DNA from: Enterococcus_I eurekensis | Lineage (GTDB): Bacteria > Bacillota > Bacilli > Lactobacillales > Enterococcaceae | NCBI RefSeq assembly: GCF_042654605.1 | Contig: NZ_JBHSGT010000054.1 | Location: 1-64,000 of the forward strand | Reading direction: 5' to 3' | DNA: 64,000 nt | Translations under genes and position numbers: made by a program | In this document: positions 49,361 through 58,272 of the stretch, piece by piece | Layout: each line of letters begins with the position of its first letter | Numbering within the stretch: the stretch's first letter is position 1 | Notes under the pieces: model-generated | The model's database searches: none | What the model was told of the DNA's origin: nothing | What the model saw: the letters and a program-made list of their open reading frames with translations, nothing else

Positions 49361-50731
49361 ATGAATGAAGTTTGGCAAGATAAGATACCGCCGCAAGATA
49401 TAGAAGCAGAACAAGCCGTATTAGGTGCGATTTTTCTTGATAGTGACACATTGATTGATGCAATGGAAATCATCGATTCTCGGTCTTTCTATCGTCGTAG
49501 CCATCAAATTATTTTTCAAAGTATGGTTCAACTAAATGATCGTAGTGAAGCAATTGATGTGATTACATTGAAGTCTGAAATTGAACGTAGCAACTCTTTA
49601 GAAGATGTAGGAGGGATTAGTTATTTAGTCGAGCTAAGCCAGGCAACGCCTTCTTCAGCGAGTGTTGCGTATTACGCAAAAATAGTTGACGATAAATTTG
49701 TTTTACGTCAGTTAATTCAAACGGCTAATCAAATTGTGACAAAAAGTTTTGAACAAGGCGATGACGTTCAAAATATTGTTGATGAAGCAGAAAGAAGCAT
49801 TTTAGAAGTATCCGAAAAACGAAATAGTACAGGTTTCCAATCAATTGCTGATGTTTTAAATAATACGATTGAAACCATCGATCGTCTGGCACAAAACAAT
49901 GAAGAGATTACTGGTTTACCAACTGGTTATCAAGCACTAGATAAGATGACAGCTGGTCTACAAAAAGAAGAGCTCATTATTTTAGCGGCTCGTCCAGCCG
50001 TGGGTAAAACAGCCTTTGCTTTAAATATTGCACAAAATGTTGGAACGAAAACGGATCAATCAGTCGCCATTTTTAGTTTAGAGATGGGGGCGGAATCATT
50101 AGTTAACCGGATGCTTTGTGCGGAAGGATCGATTGAGGCAAGTCATCTTAGAACCGGTCAGTTGAATGAAGAAGAATGGCGCAACTTAATTGTTGCGATG
50201 GGAAGTTTATCTCGAGCGAATATTTTTATTGATGATACTGCCGGAATTAAAATTTCTGAAATTCGTGCGAGGTGTCGAAAATTAGCTCAGGAGCAAGGCG
50301 GATTGGGGTTAATTTTAATTGATTATCTGCAATTAATTGAGGGAACCGGTCGTGAGAATCGTCAGCAAGAAGTTTCTGAAATTTCGCGTCAATTAAAAAA
50401 ATTAGCAAAGGAATTAAAAGTACCTGTAATTGCTTTGTCACAGCTCTCGCGTGGAGTGGAGCAACGACAAGATAAGCGGCCTGTTTTAAGTGATATCCGT
50501 GAATCTGGTTCGATTGAGCAAGATGCGGATATTGTAGCCTTCTTATATCGTGATGACTATTATGAACGAGAAGGCGGCGAAGACGAAGATCGTGAAGAAC
50601 CAAAAAATGACAACGTGATTGAAGTTATCATCGAGAAAAACCGTAGCGGGGCACGTGGAACGGTCGAGTTATTATTTATTAAAGAATACAACAAATTTTC
50701 CTCCCTTTCACCAAGAGAAGAATTTGGTTAG
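49361..50731 (+). CDS. dnaB: Replicative DNA helicase DnaB
   Basis: Hexameric helicase of the replication fork (called dnaC in Bacillus). 456 residues. The N-terminal primase-interacting domain begins PPQDIEAEQAVLGAIFLD; the RecA-like core has Walker A ARPAVGKTAFALNIA, Walker B LILIDYLQLI and the LSQLSRGVEQR motif. I chose ATG 49361 with AGGAG seven bases upstream, over an in-frame ATG at 49337. It follows rplI and a tRNA; its own promoter is likely but not clear. Confidence 0.97.
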   Translation: MNEVWQDKIPPQDIEAEQAVLGAIFLDSDTLIDAMEIIDSRSFYRRSHQIIFQSMVQLNDRSEAIDVITLKSEIERSNSLEDVGGISYLVELSQATPSSASVAYYAKIVDDKFVLRQLIQTANQIVTKSFEQGDDVQNIVDEAERSILEVSEKRNSTGFQSIADVLNNTIETIDRLAQNNEEITGLPTGYQALDKMTAGLQKEELIILAARPAVGKTAFALNIAQNVGTKTDQSVAIFSLEMGAESLVNRMLCAEGSIEASHLRTGQLNEEEWRNLIVAMGSLSRANIFIDDTAGIKISEIRARCRKLAQEQGGLGLILIDYLQLIEGTGRENRQQEVSEISRQLKKLAKELKVPVIALSQLSRGVEQRQDKRPVLSDIRESGSIEQDADIVAFLYRDDYYEREGGEDEDREEPKNDNVIEVIIEKNRSGARGTVELLFIKEYNKFSSLSPREEFG

Positions 50732-50759
50732 AGTATCATTTCCTTCCCTAGATAGAGTA

Positions 50760-50800
50760 AAAAAACACGTTAGCCTTTTGTACTGGCTAACGTGTTTTTG
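50760..50800. terminator. Bidirectional terminator between dnaB and the ABC-F gene
   Basis: AAAAACACGTTAGCC and GGCTAACGTGTTTTT, a 15-base perfect stem with A- and T-runs on either side. Confidence 0.85.
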
Positions 50801-50810
50801 ATTGTTTCGT

Positions 50811-52433
50811 TTAGTTGTACAGGGCTGCAACACGAGCTTGTACATCTTGGTTTTCTAAGAATTCATCGTAAGTTGTATCGGCACGATCGACTAGTCCATT
50901 ATTTGAAACAGTGATAATGCGATTAGCAATTGTTTGAATAAACTGATGGTCATGGGAAGCAAAGAGTAAAACACCGTTGAACGCGATTAAACCATCGTTT
51001 AAGGCGGTAATTGATTCAAGGTCTAAATGGTTTGTTGGATCGTCTAAAACGAGTACATTGGCTTTAGAAAGCATGTTTTTAGATAACATACAACGAACTT
51101 TTTCGCCCCCAGACAAAACCTTAACTTTTTTCATTACTTCATCGCCAGAAAATAACATGCGTCCTAAGAAGCTACGTAAGAACGTGTTGTCATCTTCTTC
51201 TTTATTGGCATATTGACGTAACCAGTCGACAATGGTTAATTCATTATCAAATTCCGCACTAGGGTCTTTTGGTAAGTAAGATTGGCTAGTTGTTACACCC
51301 CAACGAACAGTACCTTCGTCTGGCGTAATTTCACCCATCAAGACTTTAAATAACGTCGTTGTAGTAATATCATCATTTGCTAAGAAGGCAACTTTATCTT
51401 CGCGACCTAAAGTAAATGAAATTTTATCGAGGATTTTCTTTCCATCGATTGTTACACTAACATTGTCAACTTGCACGACGTCATTTCCAATTTCACGTTC
51501 TGGTTTAAAACCAACGAATGGGTAACGGCGAGAAGATGGTTTAATATCGTCTAAAGTAATCTTATCTAACATTTTCTTACGTGATGTTGCTTGTTTGGAT
51601 TTTGAAGCATTGGCACTAAAACGTGCGATAAAGTCTTGTAACTCTTTAATTTGTTCTTCTTTTTTAGCATTTTGTTGTGACTGTAAACGAGCAGCTAATT
51701 GGCTTGATTCTAACCAGAAATCGTAGTTCCCAACAAATAGTTGGATTTTCCCGAAGTCTAGGTCAGCCATGTGTGTACATACTTTGTTTAAGAAGTGACG
51801 GTCATGGGAAACGACAATCACGGTATTTTCAAAGTTAATTAAAAATTCTTCTAACCAAGCAATCGATTGAATATCCAATCCGTTGGTCGGCTCATCAAGT
51901 AAAAGCACGTCAGGTTTACCAAATAGTGCTTGGGCAAGTAAAACTTTAACTTTTTGGCCGGCATTTAACTCACTCATTTGTAGGTGGTGTAAATCTTCAG
52001 ATAGATTTAATCCTTGCAACAACATTGCTGCTTGGGGTTCTGCTTCCCAACCATCAAGTTCTGCAAATTCGCCTTCAAGCTCAGCAGCACGAATGCCGTC
52101 TTCATCGCTGAAGTCTTCTTTCATATAAATGGCATCTTTTTCTTTCATGACGTCATATAGACGTTTATGTCCCATAATAACTGTCTCAAGGACACTAAAT
52201 TCTTCATAGTCAAAATGGTTTTGTTTTAAAATGGCTAAACGTTCATCAGGACCCAATGTAACATTTCCTGTTGAAGGCGAAATTTCACCAGATAAAATTT
52301 TTAAGAAAGTTGATTTACCAGCTCCATTTGCACCGATCAAACCATAACAATTTCCAGGGGTAAATTTAATATTTACATCATCAAAAAGTTTGCGATCTGA
52401 AAAATGCAAACTAACATCACTTACTGTAATCAA
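50811..52433 (-). CDS. ABC-F ATPase, YbiT-like
   Basis: Soluble two-cassette ABC protein without membrane parts, 540 residues, related to YbiT/YkpA translation factors that act at the ribosomal E site. First cassette: Walker A GANGAGKST, signature LNAGQ, Walker B LLLDEPTNGLD. Linker (P-site tRNA interaction motif) at about 240-300, rich in K and Q. Second cassette: LSGGEK signature and VLDDPTNHLD, but the P-loop is LANDDITTTT with no GKST, so nucleotide binding there is probably altered. SD is weak (AGGAAAAG). It opposes the dnaB direction. Confidence 0.92.
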   Translation of the reverse strand: MITVSDVSLHFSDRKLFDDVNIKFTPGNCYGLIGANGAGKSTFLKILSGEISPSTGNVTLGPDERLAILKQNHFDYEEFSVLETVIMGHKRLYDVMKEKDAIYMKEDFSDEDGIRAAELEGEFAELDGWEAEPQAAMLLQGLNLSEDLHHLQMSELNAGQKVKVLLAQALFGKPDVLLLDEPTNGLDIQSIAWLEEFLINFENTVIVVSHDRHFLNKVCTHMADLDFGKIQLFVGNYDFWLESSQLAARLQSQQNAKKEEQIKELQDFIARFSANASKSKQATSRKKMLDKITLDDIKPSSRRYPFVGFKPEREIGNDVVQVDNVSVTIDGKKILDKISFTLGREDKVAFLANDDITTTTLFKVLMGEITPDEGTVRWGVTTSQSYLPKDPSAEFDNELTIVDWLRQYANKEEDDNTFLRSFLGRMLFSGDEVMKKVKVLSGGEKVRCMLSKNMLSKANVLVLDDPTNHLDLESITALNDGLIAFNGVLLFASHDHQFIQTIANRIITVSNNGLVDRADTTYDEFLENQDVQARVAALYN

Positions 52434-52635
52434 TTCTTTTCCTCACTTTAATTTTTATTGACAAAGGTCTCTATGCATTATAGTAGGAATAGTTAGAATT
52501 ATCAAGTATATCACTAGAAGACCTCTTATTTTTACAAAAGATTCGGCAAGCCTAAAAATATTTCACGACAAGCAATAAATGTGATATGATACAAGTATTA
52601 AATAGTCAATGTTACTTTGGGAGGGAAGAGATCAG

Positions 52636-53454
52636 ATGGTTGATTGGATAATGGAACTAGCACCGTGGCAACAGGCGCTAGTTGGTACTGCTTTTACTTA
52701 TTTTATGACGGCATTAGGAGCTGGATTGGTTTTTTTCTTTAAAAAAATTAATCGCAACGTTCTAAGTTTGATGCTTGGTTTTGCTTCAGGTGTGATGATT
52801 GCTGCGAGTTTTTGGTCACTGCTTGATCCAGCGATTGCTAAAGCAGAGGAAAATGGTAGTATTTCATGGCTTGTAGTTAGTATTGGTTTTGGATTGGGTG
52901 GGCTTTTCTTGTATGCAGCGGATAAAATTTTACCGCATATTCATTTCGGACCCAATCAAAAAGAAGAAGGAATTCCTAGTCACTTTAAACGGACGGCATT
53001 ATTAGTTTTTTCCATTACTTTGCATAACATTCCAGAAGGGTTAGCAGTCGGTGTGGCTTTCGGTGCAGCTGCAAGTGCAGATGACCCACGAGTGGCCGTT
53101 TTAGGGGCGCTATCACTAGCAATAGGGATTGGGATTCAAAATTTCCCAGAAGGAGCAGCTGTTTCGATTCCTTTACAACAAGAAGGTCTGAGTCGAGGAA
53201 AAGCTTTTTTCCATGGACAAGCTTCAGGTTTAGTTGAACCTATTGCAGGAGTTCTTGGCGCTTTGCTTGTCGTTAGAATGACACCCATTTTACCTTATGC
53301 GTTAGCGTTTGCAGCTGGTGCGATGATTTATGTTGTAGTAGAAGAATTAATCCCAGAAGCTCGGATGACGAATGAAGGACATCGCCATTTTGGTGTTTTT
53401 GGTACGATGTTAGGCTTCATTATTATGATGATGTTAGACGTAGCGTTAGGATAA
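52636..53454 (+). CDS. ZIP-family metal transporter
   Basis: Predicted zinc or other divalent cation importer of 272 residues with about eight membrane helices. The binuclear metal site helices are visible: HNIPEGLAVGVAFG (TM4) and QNFPEGAAVSIPL (TM5), characteristic of the GufA/ZupT branch. A His- and Asp-containing loop (about 105-120) follows TM3. ATG 52636 has GGGAGGG upstream; an earlier start at 52609 would precede the SD. Monocistronic with terminator; no metalloregulator site recognised. Confidence 0.88.
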   Translation: MVDWIMELAPWQQALVGTAFTYFMTALGAGLVFFFKKINRNVLSLMLGFASGVMIAASFWSLLDPAIAKAEENGSISWLVVSIGFGLGGLFLYAADKILPHIHFGPNQKEEGIPSHFKRTALLVFSITLHNIPEGLAVGVAFGAAASADDPRVAVLGALSLAIGIGIQNFPEGAAVSIPLQQEGLSRGKAFFHGQASGLVEPIAGVLGALLVVRMTPILPYALAFAAGAMIYVVVEELIPEARMTNEGHRHFGVFGTMLGFIIMMMLDVALG

Positions 53455-53457
53455 AAA

Positions 53458-53506
53458 AGAAACTTGTCTCGAAAATCGATAGTGATTTTCGAGACAAGTT
53501 TTTTCT
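53458..53506. terminator. Bidirectional terminator between the ZIP gene and proA
   Basis: AAACTTGTCTCGAAAATC and GATTTTCGAGACAAGTTT form an 18-base perfect stem around GATAGT, with A- and T-runs outside. Confidence 0.88.
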
Positions 53507-54753
53507 TATTTTCTTACTTGTCCATTGCCATAAACAATGTATTTCGTAGAAGTTAATTCATTTAAGCCCATTGGACCGCGCGCATGCAGTTTTTGCGTAG
53601 AAATTCCAATTTCAGCACCAAAACCAAACATGAAACCATCAGTAAAACGAGTCGACGCATTGACGTAAACTGCGGCAGCGTCCACTTCGTTTAAGAAACG
53701 TTGTGTCGCAAAATAATTATTTGTGACAATTGCTTCGGAATGTTTGGTCCCATAATGACGAATATGTTCCATTGCTTCATCTAGAGAATGAACGACTTTA
53801 ATAGCTAACATTAAATCTAAATATTCAGTTTCCCAATCAAGTTCAGTCGCGAGTTCAGCCGATTTTAAATAAGCTTTGGCTTGTTTATCAGCAAAAAGTT
53901 GAACACCTTCTGGTACGAGTAATTTTTCAAGTTCAGATAAGAAAACAGGGGCTACTGCTTCATGAACTAAAATGGTTTCGACTGCATTACAGACAGAAGG
54001 ACGTTGAACTTTAGCATTAAACGTAATATCTAATGCCATTTGTAAATCAATATCTTCATCAATATAAATATGATTGTTGCCCGTTCCGGTTTCAATGACA
54101 GGCACAGTCGCTGATTCTTTGACGCGACGAATTAGGCCGGCACCACCGCGAGGAATTAAGACGTCTAGGTAGTCATTTAGGCGCATAAATTCATTGGCAA
54201 CCTCATAAGAAGGGTCCGCAATTAATTGAATGGCAAAGGAATCAAAGTGATTGGCTTCTAATGTTTCTTGTAAAATTTTTACAAGCTGTTGATTTGAATG
54301 AATTGCTTCTTTTCCACCACGTAAAATAACCGCGTTTCCGGTTTTAAAACACAGACTTGCTGCATCGGTCGTAACGTTTGGACGGGATTCATAAATAATT
54401 CCAATCACGCCCAGCGGTACGCGTTGTTGGCCAATCATTAGACCATCCGCATTTTTCCACATTTTTTCAACTTCTCCAATTGGATCAGGTAGTGTGGCTA
54501 CTTGGCGCATTCCCTCAGCCATTTCTATAACCCGCTCTTTAGTCAGTCGTAAACGGTCAAGTAGGGCATCGGTAATGCCATTTTCTTTAGCTTTTGCAAG
54601 ATCTTTAGCATTAGCATTTAAAATAAGTTGACTATTTTTTTCAATCGCGTCAGCCATTTTTTCAAGTAGTTGATTCTTATGTGTCGTATCTAAAAGGGCG
54701 AGTTTTTGACTTGCAGCTTTCGCCTGTTGTCCAAATAAAACTAAATCACTCAT
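53506..54753 (-). CDS. proA: Gamma-glutamyl phosphate reductase
   Basis: Second step of proline synthesis: NADPH reduction of gamma-glutamyl phosphate to glutamate semialdehyde. 415 residues, normal length. The aldehyde-dehydrogenase-fold catalytic Cys lies in KVQRPSVCNAVETILVH, and RPNVTTDAASLCFKTGNAVILRGG forms the NADPH region. It starts one base inside the proB stop (TAATG), so the two are translationally coupled. Confidence 0.96.
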   Translation of the reverse strand: MSDLVLFGQQAKAASQKLALLDTTHKNQLLEKMADAIEKNSQLILNANAKDLAKAKENGITDALLDRLRLTKERVIEMAEGMRQVATLPDPIGEVEKMWKNADGLMIGQQRVPLGVIGIIYESRPNVTTDAASLCFKTGNAVILRGGKEAIHSNQQLVKILQETLEANHFDSFAIQLIADPSYEVANEFMRLNDYLDVLIPRGGAGLIRRVKESATVPVIETGTGNNHIYIDEDIDLQMALDITFNAKVQRPSVCNAVETILVHEAVAPVFLSELEKLLVPEGVQLFADKQAKAYLKSAELATELDWETEYLDLMLAIKVVHSLDEAMEHIRHYGTKHSEAIVTNNYFATQRFLNEVDAAAVYVNASTRFTDGFMFGFGAEIGISTQKLHARGPMGLNELTSTKYIVYGNGQVRK

Positions 54754-55559
54754 TAATTTTCCTCCTTTTTAAAGAACGTACCAATGTCATCACCATTTAA
54801 AATATCAAAAATAATTTTTGGTCGTTTACCGTTTGCAAGGACCATGCTACTATCGAATGAGAAAATTCGCTTGGCAGCTTTCAATTTACTACTCATGCCC
54901 CCCGTCCCAAAAGCACTCCCTGGTCCGGTTCCTTGGGCCATTAATTCATCGTTAATTTCATGAATCTGTGAATATAAAGTGGCACTAGGATTCGTTGTTG
55001 GATTAGCCGAGTAAAACCCGTCAATATCAGAAAGCATAATCAGTACTTCAGATTGAATTAACTGCGACACAATGGCAGAAAGTTGGTCGTTATCACCAAA
55101 TTTGGTTGAATGGTCCAGTTCATCAATTGCAACGGTATCATTTTCATTAATAATTGGAATAATTCCCATATCAAGCAATTGCTCTAAGGTATTAATAACG
55201 TTTTTACGGCTTTCAGGGTATTCGATAACATCGCGTGTTAGCAGAATTTGTGCAGTTTGTTGACTATAGCTCATAAAGCGTTGCGCATAAATGTTCATTA
55301 AAGCAGCTTGGCCCACAGCGGCCACCGCTTGTTGTTCAGGAATTGAGGTGGGTCGTTTCGCTAAATTCAACTGATGCATACCGACACCGATCGCACCGGA
55401 TGAAACTAAAATGACTTCTTTTCCTTGGTTTTTTAAGTCTGTTAAAACAAAAGCCAACTCATCAACAGCCGATAGATTAATCGTACCGTTTGGATGAATC
55501 AGTGAACTTGTTCCGACTTTTATAACTAAACGTTTTGCATTTTTTAACGATTGACGCAT
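54753..55559 (-). CDS. proB: Glutamate 5-kinase
   Basis: First step of proline synthesis: ATP-dependent phosphorylation of glutamate. 268 residues, so it has only the amino-acid-kinase domain and lacks the C-terminal PUA domain of E. coli ProB; this short form is normal in Lactobacillales. Motifs: RLVIKVGTSSLIHPNG, ILVSSGAIGVGM, INENDTVAIDEL and GTGGMSSKLKAA. SD GAGGTG before ATG 55559. The proline feedback site region is present but not judged. Confidence 0.95.
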   Translation of the reverse strand: MRQSLKNAKRLVIKVGTSSLIHPNGTINLSAVDELAFVLTDLKNQGKEVILVSSGAIGVGMHQLNLAKRPTSIPEQQAVAAVGQAALMNIYAQRFMSYSQQTAQILLTRDVIEYPESRKNVINTLEQLLDMGIIPIINENDTVAIDELDHSTKFGDNDQLSAIVSQLIQSEVLIMLSDIDGFYSANPTTNPSATLYSQIHEINDELMAQGTGPGSAFGTGGMSSKLKAAKRIFSFDSSMVLANGKRPKIIFDILNGDDIGTFFKKEEN

Positions 55560-55753
55560 TTCTTCACCTCATATTTAATAATGGATTTCAAGACTTTGTC
55601 CTATTGTACTCGTAAAATGTGATTTCGTCATGTTTTATTCGCCAGATGTTTGAATTATCTAAAAATTTGTAAAGAACCGAACAATTTTGATTCTAATTCT
55701 ACCTTTTAGGGAAAATATGTTAAAATAAGAATAGCATTTTTTGGAGGATGAAC
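55560..55753. other. Divergent intergenic region proB/dut
   Basis: About 190 bases between two divergent genes. A TAAAATAAGAATAG stretch near 55720-55735 could hold the -10 of the dUTPase promoter. No T-box for proB seen. Confidence 0.4.
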
Positions 55754-56260
55754 ATGAAAATACGTGGATTTGAAGTAATTACAAGTTATGAAGGACAAGG
55801 AATTAATATTCCTCAAAGAGCAACCCATCAAGCAGCGGGTTATGATTTTGAAGCAGCTGCAGATGTAACGATTCCAAGTATTTGGAAACAGTGGTTAAGT
55901 CGTCGAGTAGGTACCGATCAACAAGTCGCAAAAAAAATTAAACCGGTCCTTGTACCAACCGGAATTAAAGCTTATATGGGTGAAGAAGAATTTTTACAAT
56001 TAGCCAATCGCTCGAGTAATCCATTAAAACGTTTTTTGGTTTTATCAAACGGTATTGGAGTTATTGATAGCGATTATTACGATAATCCAGGAAACGAAGG
56101 ACATATTATGTTTCAGTTTACAAACTTTGGTTTGACTGATTTAACAATTAAAAAAGGGGAGAAAATCGGACAAGGAATTTTCTTACCGTTTTTAAAAGCC
56201 GATCAAGATCAAAGTTTAACTGAACGAACAGGTGGTTTCGGTTCTTCGGATGTCATTTAA
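55754..56260 (+). CDS. dut: dUTP diphosphatase
   Basis: Hydrolyses dUTP to dUMP and pyrophosphate, limiting uracil in DNA. 168 residues, trimeric all-beta type. Motifs in order: AAGYDFEA (1), NRSSNPLK (2), GVIDSDYYDN (3, catalytic Asp and sugar-stacking Tyr), GEKIGQGIF (4) and RTGGFGSSD (5). An insert of about 25 residues (about 38-62, IWKQWLSRRVGTDQQ) after motif 1 is longer than in minimal dUTPases and resembles the larger forms in Lactobacillales and their phages. ATG 55754 has GGAGG seven bases before. It lies 17 bases before radA. Confidence 0.92.
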   Translation: MKIRGFEVITSYEGQGINIPQRATHQAAGYDFEAAADVTIPSIWKQWLSRRVGTDQQVAKKIKPVLVPTGIKAYMGEEEFLQLANRSSNPLKRFLVLSNGIGVIDSDYYDNPGNEGHIMFQFTNFGLTDLTIKKGEKIGQGIFLPFLKADQDQSLTERTGGFGSSDVI

Positions 56261-56277
56261 AAAGTAGGAGGACAATA

Positions 56278-57648
56278 TTGGCAAAAAAAGCAAAAACACA
56301 ATTTGAGTGTCAACATTGTGGTTACATTTCACCACGTTATTTGGGAAAATGTCCAAATTGTAATAGTTGGAACTCACTAGTTGAAGAAAAAATACAAGAT
56401 ACAACCGATCGCCGTAGTCGGACAACGCTAACAGGTAAAAAAATGCAGCCGATGCGTTTAAATGAAGTTGTTGCTCGTAAGGAGCCCCGTGTTAAAACGA
56501 AAATAGATGAACTCAACCGGGTCTTAGGTGGTGGGGTTGTCCCAGGTTCGATGGTTTTACTTGGTGGCGATCCAGGAATTGGTAAATCAACCCTCTTACT
56601 ACAAGTTTCGCAACAACTAGCTGCGACAGGTGGCAAAGTACTTTATGTTTCTGGCGAGGAGAGTGCCGAACAAATTAAAATGCGTGCCGAGCGCTTAGGT
56701 GCGACGAGAGACGAATTTTATTTGTATGCCGAGACAGACATGCAAGATATTCATAAAGCGATTGAATCGTTAGAACCAAGTTACGTCATCATTGACTCGA
56801 TTCAAACCATGACACAGCCAGACGTGAGCAGTGTAGCCGGTAGTGTCAGTCAAGTTCGCGAGACGACGGCTGAGTTATTAAAAATTGCGAAGACAAATGG
56901 CATCGCAATTTTTATTGTTGGTCATGTGACGAAAGAAGGATCGATTGCTGGTCCAAGAATGTTAGAACACATGGTGGATACCGTTTTATATTTTGAAGGA
57001 GAACAACATCAAAGCTTCCGGATTTTAAGGGCAGTTAAAAATCGTTTTGGTTCAACCAATGAAATTGGTATTTTTGAAATGCGTGAAGGCGGTCTACATG
57101 AAGTTGCGAATCCTTCACAAGTCTTTTTAGAAGAGCGCTTAGCTGGTGCAACAGGTTCGGCGATTGTTGTGGCAATGGAAGGCACGCGCCCAATTTTAGT
57201 CGAGATTCAAGCGTTAGTAACTCCAACAATGTTTGGAAATGCCAAACGAACCACAACGGGACTTGATTTTAATCGAGTTTCCTTAATTATGGCCGTGCTT
57301 GAAAAACGTGCCGGTTTATTATTACAAAACCAAGATGCATATTTAAAAGCTGCCGGCGGTGTGAAATTGAATGAACCCGCAATTGATTTAGCTTTGGCGA
57401 TTAGTTTGGCATCGAGTTATTACGAAAAAGGTACGAGTCCAACAGAATGTTTTATTGGTGAAATTGGTTTGACGGGTGAGATTCGACGAGTGACATCAAT
57501 TGAACAACGAGTCAAAGAAGTCCAAAAACTAGGATTCAAAAAAGTTTACGTACCAAAAAACAATCTCGCCAACTGGACACCACCAAAAAATATCGAAGTC
57601 ATCCCTGTTGCAACACTAGAAGAAGCACTAAGAAAAGTATTTAAGTAA
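56278..57648 (+). CDS. radA: DNA repair protein RadA (Sms)
   Basis: Branch-migration helicase acting with RecA in recombination. 456 residues from a TTG start with AGGAGG upstream. Zinc finger C11, C14, C25, C28; Walker A GGDPGIGKSTLLLQ; the RadA-specific KNRFGST; and a C-terminal Lon-protease-like domain (about 280-456) with the inactive site region. The stop codon TAA is immediately followed by the first linker of the hairpin array, so the array lies in the radA 3' untranslated region. Confidence 0.97.
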   Translation: MAKKAKTQFECQHCGYISPRYLGKCPNCNSWNSLVEEKIQDTTDRRSRTTLTGKKMQPMRLNEVVARKEPRVKTKIDELNRVLGGGVVPGSMVLLGGDPGIGKSTLLLQVSQQLAATGGKVLYVSGEESAEQIKMRAERLGATRDEFYLYAETDMQDIHKAIESLEPSYVIIDSIQTMTQPDVSSVAGSVSQVRETTAELLKIAKTNGIAIFIVGHVTKEGSIAGPRMLEHMVDTVLYFEGEQHQSFRILRAVKNRFGSTNEIGIFEMREGGLHEVANPSQVFLEERLAGATGSAIVVAMEGTRPILVEIQALVTPTMFGNAKRTTTGLDFNRVSLIMAVLEKRAGLLLQNQDAYLKAAGGVKLNEPAIDLALAISLASSYYEKGTSPTECFIGEIGLTGEIRRVTSIEQRVKEVQKLGFKKVYVPKNNLANWTPPKNIEVIPVATLEEALRKVFK

Positions 57649-58135
57649 AAGAGGCTATTTTTTGTGCGGTCTGGATCGAGAGATAAGCAAACTTACGAAA
57701 AAATCGTTTTTTGATTTTCTTCGAAAGTCAGCTTATCTCCGAGATCCAGCACAAAACATGCCGTTTAAACTAGAGGTCGTACAGGAAGTGTCCAGTGATG
57801 AGTAATAAGCAAAGAATCGTTCAAAAGTTTTTTTTTACTTTTGAAAAGATTCAGGCTTATTACCGAATCACTACTTCCTGTACACCGTTTGTAAAAGAGG
57901 CTATTTTTTGTGCGGTCTGGATCGAGAGATAAACAAGCTTACGAAAAAATCGTTTTTTGATTTTGTTCGAAAGTCAGCTTATCTCCGAGATCCAGCACAA
58001 AACATGCCGTTTAAACTAGAGGTCGTACAGGAAGTGTCCAGTGATGAGTAATAAGTAAAGAATCGTTCAAAAGTTTTTTTTACTTTTGAAAAGATTCAGG
58101 CTTATTACCGAATCACTACTTCCTGTACACCGTTT
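57645..58135 (+). repeat. Tandem array of four long hairpins with conserved linkers (locus 2)
   Basis: A block of 246 bases (57645-57890) is repeated almost exactly at 57891-58135, with only a few substitutions and one lost T. Each block has two different hairpins: A (57660-57756 and 57906-58002) and B (57779-57883 and 58025-58128). Linkers at 57758-57782, 57884-57903, 58004-58028 and 58129-58151 resemble ATGCCGTTTAAA plus AGAGGTCGTAC or AGAGGCTAT. Stems are long: TTTTGTGC with GCACAAAA, GAGATAAGC with GCTTATCTC, GTACAGGAAGT with ACTTCCTGTAC, GTAATAAGC with GCTTATTAC. Same family as the array after guaB. Confidence 0.9.
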
Positions 58136-58272
58136 AATCTAGAGGTTGTACAGAAATTGTTTAAGGATGAACTATAAGTAATTATCTGGAAAGCAAGTTC
58201 CAGATTTGCTTCTACCGATAGTCTTAAGGAACAAAGATAAATAAAAAAAACAAAAAAATAGGAGGTTAGGTT
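58136..58272 (+). repeat. Degenerate fifth hairpin unit and leader of the PIN-TRAM gene
   Basis: After the linker at 58129-58151 the sequence keeps inner arms TCTGGAA/TTCCAGA and CTAT/ATAG (to about 58225) but has lost most of the outer stem. It looks like an older copy of the same unit. The SD AGGAGG of the next gene is at 58261-58266. Confidence 0.5.

Noticed and set aside
57645..58135. Tandem repeat resembling a CRISPR array
   Set aside because: Repeats are 246 bases long, near-identical throughout and strongly self-complementary; there are no unique spacers and no cas genes.
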